In this document: one piece after another, positions 54,480-64,000 of the stretch
Layout of the letters: each line of letters starts with the position of its first letter
How positions within the stretch are numbered: position 1 is the first letter of the stretch
DNA from: Prionace glauca
Lineage: Eukaryota; Chordata; Chondrichthyes; Carcharhiniformes; Carcharhinidae
DNA length: 64,000 bases
Assembly (NCBI GenBank): GCA_037974335.1
Contig: CM075760.1
Span: 49,062,469-49,126,468 of the forward strand
Reading direction: 5' to 3'
Translations under genes and position numbers: made by a program
Notes under the pieces: model-generated
Seen by the model: the letters and a program-made list of their open reading frames with translations, nothing else
Told to the model about the DNA's origin: nothing
Databases searched by the model: none

Positions 54480-56230
54480 CCCACACAGATTCAGTCAGTG
54501 TGAGTGAAAGAATGAGTGTTGGTGCGTGAGAGTGAGAGACTGAATGAGTGAGAGTGGATGAGTGGCGAGTGAGTGATGGAAGGTGATAAATGAGGGTGAG
54601 TAAGTGAAGTTCTTTGAGCGAGGAAGAATGATTGATGGTAAGTGTGAGTGAGGCTGAGAGAGCGTGAGTTAATGAGGGTGTGTGAGAGAGGGTGGATGAG
54701 TGAAGGTGGCTGAATATGTGAGTGATGGTGGGTGAGTGAGAAGAAAAGAATAGTGTGAGTGAAGGTTAGTGGAGGTAGGTGAGCGAGAATGAGTGAATGA
54801 GCGTGAGGGAGTGAATGCGCATGAGTAAATGAGGATGAGAGAGTGACTGAGTCAGGGCGTGCATTGAAGGTGGTGTGTGACAGTGTGTGAGGGAGAATGA
54901 ATGTAGATGAGTGAGTGAGTGAGAGTTAGTGAGGGAAGGTGTTTGAGTGAGGATGAGTGATTGAGGATCTATGAGTTAGGGTGCACGAGGTTGTGATGGT
55001 GAGTATGTGAAGGTGTGTGAGTGAATGTAGGTGCGTGAGTCTGAGTGAGTTTGAATGGGTGAGGTGGTGTAAGTGAGACAGAAAGGGGTCATTGAGCTTG
55101 AGTGTGTGTGTGTGTGGGGGTGGGGGTGGTGTCTGGCTGAGTGAGGGTGGGTAGGTAAGTGAGTGAGTGAATGAATGAATGTGAGTGAGTGTGAGTGAAA
55201 CTGGATGAGTGAGGATGGGTAGGTGCGATCAGTGAGCGTGAGTGAGTGAGACTGCATGAGTGAGGGTGGGTAAATAAGTGAGGTTGAGTGAATGGGGTGG
55301 GTAAGTGGGGTGAGCGAGGCTGATTGAGACTGTATGAGTGAGGGTGGATTACTGGGATGAGTGAGTGACGGTCAGTATGAATGTTGGTGACTGACTGAGG
55401 CTCGTAGTCAGTGAATGAGTTTTCGTGAGTGAGGTTTAATGAGTGATGGTGGCTGTGTGACAGTGAGTGAATGAGGGCGAGTGAGTGTGGGTGTATGAGG
55501 GTGAGTGAATGTGAGCGACTGAATGTGGGTGAGCGAATGTCGGTGTGAGAGTGAGTGAATAGAGGTGAGGGAGCGAATGTGACTGAGTGAGGGTGTGACA
55601 ATGAGTGAGTCAGGGTGTGTGATTGAGTTTGAACGAGTGAAGGTGAATGAGGATGCGTGAGTGAGTTTGGGTGAGTGAGTGAGGATGGATGAGAATGAGT
55701 GACCGAATATGAGTGAGTGATTGTCAGTGAGTGAGTGTGCGAGGGTGAGTGACTCGGGGTGAATGAGGATCGATGAGTTTCTGAGGTTGAGTGCGTGAGG
55801 GTGGATGAGTGAGGGTGGATGAGTGAGCATGGGTGAGTGAGTTAGGGTGAGTTTGTAAGCATGAGTTAAGGTGAGTGAAGTTGAGTGAGTAGGAATGAGT
55901 GAGTGGGGATGAGTGAGTAGAAATGAATGATTGGGGATGAGTGATTTGGGATGAGTGAATGAGGGTTAGTGAGTAACAGTATGTCAGCGAGGGAAGCTGG
56001 GTAAGTGCAGGAGAGTGAGAGAACTTCTTTGAGTGTGGATAAGAGTTTGAGGGTGAGGTGAGTGAGAGTGTGTCAGTGAGGGAAGGTGGGTAAGTGAGGG
56101 TGAGTGAGTGAAGTTATTTGAATGAGGATGAGAGATTGAGGGTGAGTGAGTGAAGTTGTTTGAGTGAGGATGAGAGATTGAGGGTGAGTGAGTCAGTGTG
56201 GATGAGGGTGAGAGAGTCAGTGAGCCACCT
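54480..56230. repeat. Degenerate TGAG array, about 1.75 kb
   Basis: Almost continuous gagtgagtgag-type steps with longer reuse of phrases such as gagtgagggtggatgagtga. No constant period. C-rich on the IgM sense strand. Confidence 0.92.
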
Positions 56231-56769
56231 CCTCCTCTCCCTCTCCATCGATCTTTTCCCGATTCTCTCCATTGATCAGCTTTCAGTAACAGGGCTGTGT
56301 AAAGTCAGGAATCAGTGTAGATCACCGGGCAGCTGCTTTAATGTCGGGGCCTTTCTTTCAGAAACACGGATCAGTGAACAAATAGACAGACTGAGGGAGC
56401 TGGAAGGGAAGCTTCCAGCAAAACTAGGGTCACACAGGAATTAAACACCAAGTTTACACCAGTATTGGGGAGACAGGCGGACTTAGTCTCAGCCAGATCC
56501 CTTCTTATTGATTGTGTCTTTGTGTCCGGTGTAACACATGGAAATCCCTACTTCTGACCTCATGTTGGATGGAATGTGTCATTGATGAAGCAATAGAAGA
56601 TTGTTGGTCCCAGAACAGTCCCCTGCCGAACTCCTGCAGTGATTTCTCAGCTTAGATGTTTGACCTCCAACAACCATCACCATCTTGCTTTGTGCTGAAT
56701 ATGCCTCCAAACACAGAAGATTTTCCCGACGAAACTTATTTCTTTAAGTTTTAGTCGAGCTCCTCGATC

Positions 56770-56972
56770 AAATGCTCCTGGTTCCTTCCACAATCCAAAA
56801 TTGTGCATGTTCGATGGATTGGCCGTGCTAAATTGTCCCTTAGTTTCAGGGGGAATAGTTAGGACAATTATATGTGGTAATGGGGATCGGGCTTTGGTGG
56901 GATTGGTGTTGATGCAGACTCGATGGGCTGAATGGCCTCCTTCTGCACTGTAGGATGCTATAATTCTATTCT

Positions 56973-56975
<3 letters not shown>
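56770..56975 (+). mobile_element. SINE 3' half (type 1)
   Basis: cgatggattggccgtgctaa, atgcagactcgatgggctga and ctgcactgtaggatgctata match the type 1 tail. Confidence 0.75.
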
Positions 56976-57005
<30 letters not shown>

Positions 57006-57850
57006 ATAGAGAGAGAGAGGATGAATGTGTGTGTGAGGGTGCCTATGTGTGATAGACTGCGTTTGCACATGTGCATGACAGTGGGCTGCGTTTGCAAGAG
57101 GGGGCAGTGTGCCTACTGAAAAGCAAAATAATCTGTGAAAGTTTGCATGGGATTGCGTGTGAGTGAGAAAGATGTGTGGAATGTGTGTGGGTGGTAGAAG
57201 GAATGTGTTTGAGTGTGTGTGTGTATGTGAGTGAGTGAGAGAGAGAGAGGGAAAGAGAATGTGTGTGAGAGTCTGGGCTTATGTGAGAGACTGGCTGTCT
57301 GTAAGAGTGTGTGTTCGAGTGTGTGCATGGCTCTATGTTTGTGAAGACTGTTTGTGAGCGAGTATGTGAGAGCAGGAATGTACAGGTGCGAGATAGTGTG
57401 TGCAAGTGAGATAAAAATATATGCGTGCGTGTGAAAGAGAGAGAGTGAGAGAGATGCATGCGCAAGAGGAATTGTAAAAGAGTGTGTGTGAATAAATGTG
57501 AGACAACAGATTGTGACAGAGTGTTGAAGAGAGTGCGTGCGCAAGAGTGTGAGACTGCATTTGTGTGTGTGTGTGTGTGTATGTGTGTACGAGACAATGT
57601 GTGGGGGACTGTGTGTGTGAGTGGTTTTGTGTACGAAGGTATGAAAGACTGATTAAGAGAGTGAGAGTATGTATGTTTCTGTACTTGAGAGAATGTATAT
57701 CGACCGTGAGAGAAAGAGAATGTTGTGAGAGATATCGTATGAGAGAGAAAGTAAGTGTGCATATGTGTGTGTGCGTGTGTGACAGAATACGAGCTTGTGT
57801 GTGTCTATTTATGTGTGTGAGAGTGTGTGATGTGTGTCATCACTTTCTGT
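56976..57850. repeat. TG/GTGA-rich simple repeat
   Basis: Starts with an 11-unit TG run and continues with gtgtgagaga, gtgtgtg and gagagag steps. No fixed unit. No gene. Confidence 0.88.
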
Positions 57851-58275
57851 CTGATTTAGTCTGGAAAAGCACACTCACTCTACACATTCTCACCCACTCA
57901 CACAGTAAGTGGGAGTGACAATTGAGCACAATGCGGACTGCGGGCCAAGGGTTGGAAAAACATTGAAATCGTTCACAAGTCAGTCACAATTGAATGATTT
58001 CCTCTTTCTCCAATGACCAAAACCTGTAAAGTCTCACGAAATTTGACACAAACCACCCACAAGATTACCCGCCCCCTGCTTCACCCTATCCACTCCTTCC
58101 ATCACGAACAAGCAGTGCCAGCACTGTGTGTATTATATACAACATGCACTGCAGCAACTCACCAAGGCTCCATAGAATACACTGTCCAAACCCGCTGTCT
58201 TTACATCCCAACAAAGGCAGCAGACACATATGAAAGCTATCACCGGCAAGCTCCCCTCCAAATCACACGCCATCC
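57851..58275. other. Short unique-looking stretch, nothing recognised
   Basis: Scanned on the minus strand for a JH segment with a 23-bp-spacer signal; none seen. Confidence 0.4.
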
Positions 58276-58279
58276 TGAC

Positions 58280-58842
58280 TTAAGAACATAAGAACATAAG
58301 AAATAGGAGCAGGAGTAGGCCATCTGGCCCTTCGAGCCTGCCCCGCCATTCAATAAGATCATGGCTGATCTGTCGTGACTCAGCTCCACCTTCCCGCCCT
58401 CTCCCCATAACCCTTAATCCCTTCTCTTATCAAAAACCCATCAACCCGTTTCTTAAAAATATTTAGCGAGGCAGCCTCCACCACTTCAACGGGCAGAGAA
58501 TTCCAGAGATTCACCACCCTTTGAGTGAAGAAATTCCTCCTCAACTCTGTTCTAAACCGCCCCCCCTTTATCTTGAGGCTGTGCCCCCTAGACCTACTGT
58601 CTTTTTTGAGCGGGAAGAGTCTCTCCACCTCTATCCTATCCATCCCATTCATCATCTTATACGTCTCAATGAGATCTCCCCTCATTCTTCTAAACTCTAA
58701 CGAGTACAAGCCTAGTTTATTCAGCCTCTCCTCATAGCTCAATCCCCTCAACTCCGGTATCAGCCGAGTAAACCTCCTCTGCACTCCCTCCAGGGCCAAA
58801 ATATCCTTGCGCAGGTGCGGCGCCCAAAACTGCACACTGAAC
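58280..58842 (-). mobile_element. CR1 3' fragment upstream of IgM
   Basis: Minus-strand ORF of 151 codons from MQFWAPHLRKDILALEGVQR to GYGERAGRWS, nearly identical to the end of 44255-46976, with the same octamer tail. Young. Confidence 0.92.
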
Positions 58843-59439
58843 TCCTACTTGAAACAATATTCCAGTTATTTAATCGTCGCCGGGTCAAAATCTTAGAACT
58901 TCCTGCCTAACAGCACGGTGGATGTCTGCAGCATATGGACTGCAGTCATTCAAGGATATTTCATATCAACAATTTCTCAAGGGGAGATTAAAAATTCTGG
59001 CCGAGCAAACAACTTTAAAATGCCTTTAGAGGATTAAAAATAAGATGCAAATACATTTGGCCCTTCAGCTGTCAAACCAAACAGGTCAGGGGCTGCTGCA
59101 GTACGGAGCACGATATAGTAAATCTCACTTTGTATTTGTTCATTGAACATTCCCAAGGCCGGTAAAATCTGCTTAAAAATCACCCAATTCTCCCTCTACA
59201 GTCTGATGCTTCTGCTCTCTCTGATGCTCACAATATATTTCAGGGATCTCATTTCTGAGACGCCGAGTCAACTATCAAGTCAAACTATCACATTTCTCAC
59301 ATGTACAAGTGTATTGAAGAAATAAATGAAAATTCATTCCCTGGAATGCAGGAGAAGAAATCAGAAAATTTACAACCAGTCAGACAGTTTCCTGATCCCA
59401 ACAAAGTGACCATGCGCACAGAAACAGAACAGACACGAA

Positions 59440-59760
59440 CGGTGCAACAGTCGAGTGCCCAGCAGAAAGATCTGTTCAATCTGTCAGTTTCATTCAAACT
59501 GTTGGATTCTAATTGATCAATGGTCAACTTACAGTAGAAACATCAATAGCTTATTTTAAATTAAACTGATATTCATTTCAGAACTCTTCTCGATTTTTAA
59601 TTCTTTATCTATCTCACATCTCGAAAACTATGTACAATGTAATTTCATTGAAAATGAGCAATCAAAAACAACATATTCAGGACATTTCGATATCACGAAC
59701 AGAGGTGCAGTGACACAATAACAGTCCTGTGTCACTACAGAGACGCAGTGATACAATAAG
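59440..59760. repeat. Diverged duplicate block (left copy)
   Basis: ttctaattgatcaatggtca, then aatgagcaatcaaaaacaac correspond to ttctaattgatcaaaggtca and aatgagcacatcaaatacaa in 61710-61990, about 2.27 kb away. The intervening piece includes a later CR1. Confidence 0.7.
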
Positions 59761-60221
59761 AAGTAAACAAACCAAGAAAGATTTACATTGAAAATCACTG
59801 CCTGATTTGATCTAATTTCTTAATTAATGTAATTAACAACATGATCAAGACAAAACACTTTATTGAAGTGAGTATAGCTGAGTAAAGTAATGTTTTGATT
59901 CTGAATTCATTTTTGATACGATTAAATACCCTCTAAGACGGATTGCATTTTGCACAGCAGTGCAATATTCAAGGTATGGTGTTTTAAATTAATCAGCGCC
60001 AATATCATATTTTAATTTACTGTAAATTGCCAGTTAGTTCTCCTGTCAGCTGATTTGTACTGTGTAATAAACTGAGTCTTCAATCATTCAAACGTGCTTC
60101 TGCCCCAACATTGTTAAATAATTAAGTTACAATGAAATCTTGGACAATGATAAACAATAATTACAAATTACTGCATGGAAACATTCAGACATCTGTCATT
60201 CATTTATTTACATCTAATAAT

Positions 60222-61157
60222 AACATAAGAACATAAGAAATAGGAGCAGGAGTAGGCCATCTGGCCCTTCGAGCCTGCCCCGCCATTCAATAAGATCATG
60301 GCTGATCTGTCGTGACTCAGCTCCACCTTCCCGCCCTCTCCCCATAACCCTTAATCCCCTCTCTTATCAAAAACCCATCAACCCGTTTCTTAAAAATATT
60401 TAGCGAGGCAGCCTCCACCACTTCAACGGGCAGAGAATTCCAGAGATTCACCACCCTTTGAGTGAAGAAATTCCTCCTCAACTCTGTTCTAAACCGCCCC
60501 CCTTTATCTTGAGGCTGTGCCCCCTAGTCCTACTGTCTTTTTTGAGCGGGAAGAGTCTCTCCACCTCTATCCTATCCATCCCATTCATCATCTTATATGT
60601 CTCAATGAGATCTCCCCTCATTCTTCTAAACTCTAACGAGTACAAGCCTAGTTTATTCAGCCTCTCCTCATAGCTCAATCCCCTCAACTCCGGTATCAGC
60701 CTAGTAAACCTCCTCTGCACTCCCTCCAGGGCCAAAATATCCTTGCGCAGGTGCGGCGCCCAAAACTGAACACAGTACTCCAGCTGCGGCCTCACCAATG
60801 CCCTATACAGCTGTAGCAAGACCTCACTACTTTTATATTCAATCCCCCTCGCTATGAAGGCCAGCATCCCATTCGCCTTCCTGACCACCTGCTGCACCTG
60901 CAAGCTGGGTTTTTGCGACTTATGCACAAGGACTCCGAGGTCCCTCTGCACCGTCGCCTGCTGCAGTTTTTCGCCCCGTAAGTAATAGTCCTTCCTACCA
61001 TTCCTCCTACCAAAGTGGACCACCTCACACTTGCCAACATTAAATTCCATTTGCCATTTCCTGGCCCATTCGCCCAGCCTATCTAGATCCTTCTGCAGAC
61101 TATGCACACCCTCCCCACAATTTGCCTTTCCCCCAATCTTGGTGTCATCAGCAAATC
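60222..61157 (-). mobile_element. CR1 3' part upstream of IgM
   Basis: Minus strand encodes SLQKDLDRLGEWARKWQMEF through KKDSRTRGHSLKIKGGG with one frame slip near the end, and the full 3' tail. Close to 44255-46976. Stops 5' inside the FADD region. Lies within the duplicated block family at 59-62 kb. Confidence 0.92.
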
Positions 61158-61709
61158 ACAATATTTCACTTTTACTACATTGTCTCATTATAAGCTCGAA
61201 ACGTCCTGTAAATACATGAGTTTGTACAGACTGTAACGGCCTGGCACTTTGAAATCAATAATACTGCTTCCTAGATTTAGTAATTTAGAGCCTCCATATA
61301 ACTTAATTACTGAACACATTGTTTAATTAAGAAAGATCTGAATTAAACAGTACAAACACAAAGAGGATAATTGATTCAAATCCCCTGTAACATTAAAACA
61401 TGTTACAGAATAAAAGCCCAGAGCTTTTCTTCATGATTATATTTAATGAGAATTTAACATAAAGTTCAGATAGAATAGAAGAATTGAGTCTGTCATTTAT
61501 TCTTTCTCTAATTCTATCCTGAGTCCAGCAGTAATGTGAGAAATGATGTTATTATTAAGTGCAGAGATAATTTTACATTTATAATATCATGACATTTTTA
61601 TATAAATTAATATTTTTGAATTTCAAGCATTTATTTGTCAATCTCGAGCCAGTTTTTGTTGGCAATTTAGTACAACTCCAAAACAATCATGTGAACAATT
61701 TTGCTTGAG
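61158..61709. other. AT-rich spacer, nothing recognised
   Basis: No gene, RNA or JH segment identified. Confidence 0.4.
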
Positions 61710-61990
61710 TGTCAGCGAATTCCAACTGTCAGAACATTCTGTTCACTCTGCCAAATTTAGACAAACTGTTTGGTTCTAATTGATCAAAGGTCAAATTACA
61801 ACAACAAAAAAAGTAAAGAATTTAAATTAACCTGATGTTCATTTTAAAACTGCCTTTGCCTTTTAACTAGTTCTCCCTGTCTGTTTCAAACCCCAAAACT
61901 AGGCAAAAATGCATTTTTTTCCTGAAAAATGAGCACATCAAATACAACAGACTCAGGGTAGTGTAATGTCCCTAACAGAGATGTAATTCA
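61710..61990. repeat. Diverged duplicate block (right copy)
   Basis: Partner of 59440-59760; see that entry. Shared order of segments with substitutions and small indels. Confidence 0.7.
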
Positions 61991-62039
61991 TGATTTATTT
62001 TAATATGTCAGCATCAGTTAACATGAATAAAATGCTCTT

Positions 62040-62225
62040 GTATATAATATATACATACATAATATATATTATATACATATATAGTATATATATATTATAT
62101 GTATATACATATATATGTAAAAAGGAGAAAAGGTTTCGGAATATATGTAATATATATTATATACATACACAATATATATATTATATACATATATATATAT
62201 TCCGAAACCTTTTTTCCTTTATCCC
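62040..62225. repeat. AT-repeat with a 28-bp inverted repeat
   Basis: Alternating AT sequence contains aaggagaaaaggtttcggaa at about 62121 and its inverse ttccgaaaccttttttcctt at about 62199, separated by about 55 bp of TA-rich sequence. Strong hairpin or cruciform potential. Confidence 0.85.
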
Positions 62226-63029
62226 TAAAAGAATATTCAGACGCAGTTTTTATTTCGTTTAGCCAGAACCGCTCAGTATCACTGAGTTGAAACAATGCAA
62301 AAACAATTAAGAAACACCAAACCATTTCACAAATTTTGAGATGAGATTAGGAATTAATTATCTCGACATCTAATTTAAAAGAAAAAAAATACTTGGAAGG
62401 AATAATCTGGCTGCAACTGCATAGAAAAAAAATGTAATAATCCGATACAAAAAGTGCCAAAAAAGCAACGTTTTATTCGGCAAAACTCGCATTCCAGTGA
62501 ATGCGAACTTAATCTGGGATATGGCGATTAATGCAAAGTATCTTCTTCAACTGAGCGCTGCTGTGAAAACAGCATGTTATCATTGAAATAGCTTCTGGAA
62601 TTGTCACAAAGCATTTCCAGACTGGAAAATTTTCTTGTCATGTTAATTGTGTGAAAAACACAACAGAACTATTAAAGGGGATTGCTGCCAAATTGTTAAT
62701 ATAAAGTAATCTTAGGTGAATCGGGAATTATATTACTGATTAAAAATTGTTTGACGTATAATATTTTTACGATAAAACTGGTTCATGAAAAGTTTGTGAT
62801 TGCAGCAAAGACTTAGTGTCCGAATGAGCGTTGTAAGTCATGATTACTTGAATTTGTTAACGTTAGTTAAAATTTATAAAAATGCTGTGATATCTTTTAG
62901 TTATTTTTCAAACCTGTTTGTTTTCTCCCTACAAGGATTTTCAAACTTAAAGATTGTTTGCGGTCAACCAGAAAACATCTAAGCTCTCAACGGCACCGTT
63001 AAAACACTATTTAAGCAACGCAGTAATAA

Positions 63030-63960
63030 TGCCACAAAGCCAAACCATTTCACAAATTTTAAACAGTCACACTGACTGCACCACAGAATCTCCTCAACAG
63101 AAATACAACAAAAGAGATCAATGGGGGAATGAATCCGTTTCACAGAAAAAACTGCTCAGTTATTCATTCAACAGAATCAAATGTAACATTGCAAAAGAAA
63201 ACTCAATATCGAATCGAGCAAACCAGCGCTTAATCAATTATTAAACTAAACAAAAATCTGGAATAATAGCAATAGCATTGCGAGGACGTGGAATATATCC
63301 AACAAATTAGTATAACAACTTTATCACATTTTATTTATATTGGGTCACATTTCAAACATATTTAAACATTTGGATGATAAAAGTTCCAGCCATCAAATGC
63401 CATCGAGATTAAACAAATTGTGAATGCAGTGACAAACCATGTTCTGACCAGTGGCGTAAACTGTTATCAAATATGATTTTAAAAATACAAATGCAATAAA
63501 GTTTGCCTGATTTCTCCCTGCAGTCATGTATCAAGCAGTTGCAAACCAGCAGAATGTTGGTGTTCAATCACAAAGCGTGTAACAGCTCAGTGTCACTAAG
63601 TTTAAAAAATGCAGAAACACCAAAATAATTCACAAATTTTACGCATTTAAATCACCCAGATATATAATCTCCTCACCAGAAAACCAATTACTAAGCTAAA
63701 CAGAAAACTGGAATAATAGCAATGACACTGCGAAGAGGTGGAATATGCCCAACAAATTAGTGTAACAACTTTATCACATCTTATTCATTTTGGGCCATAT
63801 TTCAAACACATTTAAACATTTGGATGGTAAAAGTTTCAGCCATCAAATGCCTCCGAGGTTAAACATTGCAGGGAACCCAAATTGTGAATGCAGTGACAAA
63901 CTATGTTCTGAACAAATGGTGAAAACCGTCATCACCTAAGATTTAAAACATAAAAATACA
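63030..63960. repeat. Tandem duplication, about 450-bp unit
   Basis: ggaataatagcaatagcatt (63260) and ggaataatagcaatgacact (63711), and aaacatttggatgataaaag and aaacatttggatggtaaaag, mark two units about 451 bp apart. Part of a third lies at 62265-62335 (caaaccatttcacaaatttt). The array may continue past the window end. Confidence 0.85.
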
Positions 63961-64000
63961 ATAAAGCCTGTCTGATTTCTGCTTGCAGATTTGCGTCAAG

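Noticed and set aside
53702-54529. ORFs on both strands of up to 275 codons
   Set aside because: Polypyrimidine minisatellite; both strands open and of biased composition.
56230-56460. Possible JH or exon in the small unique island
   Set aside because: No J motif, no recombination signal with a 23-bp spacer and no acceptor-donor pair in frame.
54976-57762. His/Ser-rich ORFs on the minus strand
   Set aside because: Translations of TGAG and TG simple repeats.
59701-59760. CACAGTG-like words suggesting recombination signals
   Set aside because: gcagtgacacaa occurs without a matching nonamer at 12 or 23 bp.

Overview
The window is vertebrate genomic DNA and almost certainly comes from an elasmobranch (shark or ray). 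It carries a cluster-type immunoglobulin mu constant-region gene whose domains and secretory and membrane tails match shark IgM, eukaryotic tRNA genes with vertebrate sequences, and a dense load of CR1-clade LINEs, tRNA-derived SINEs and Penelope-like elements. Genes are split by introns. Most of the open reading frames longer than 60 codons are fragments of repeats or read-through of minisatellites.

Layout. 0-16 kb: no host protein gene recognised. This part holds nested transposable elements (a SINE inside a CR1 inside another CR1 at 1.7-3.9 kb; a Penelope-like element with a 14-bp target duplication inside a CR1 at 7.3-8.6 kb), three minisatellites (4.0-5.5, 5.9-6.1 and 11.7-12.4 kb) and two CpG-rich, promoter-like islands at about 10 kb and 15.0-15.8 kb. 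The second island contains four 33-bp units that each pair a YY1-like site with an RFX-like half site. 17.3-34.0 kb: a tRNA cluster (Gln, Gly, Asn, Glu, Val, Leu, Thr; intact genes plus decayed copies) built by repeated segmental duplication of gene-plus-flank blocks. 36.1-37.7 kb: a complete two-exon GPR139-like G-protein-coupled receptor on the plus strand.

40.3-51.7 kb: the IgM heavy-chain constant gene on the minus strand. CH1 (51.5 kb), CH2 (50.2), CH3 (49.0) and CH4 with secretory tail (47.4) are followed by a 6.2-kb intron and the two membrane exons (41.0 and 40.8 kb). All splice phases agree. Secreted IgM would end at the CH4 poly(A) signals; membrane IgM would use an internal CH4 donor that joins to the membrane exon. 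No VH, D or JH segment was found up to 64 kb. The stretch upstream of CH1 (52-64 kb) holds a polypurine, AGCT-containing repeat, long TGAG and TG arrays, four-fifths-identical-looking CR1 copies, and diverged tandem duplications at 59-64 kb.

In working terms, the window offers one antibody constant gene with both isoforms' 3' ends, one orphan-type receptor, a translation-related tRNA cluster, and a record of repeat expansion around them. Coordinates of exons and tRNAs were read by eye from splice sites and stems. Boundaries of old repeats are approximate.
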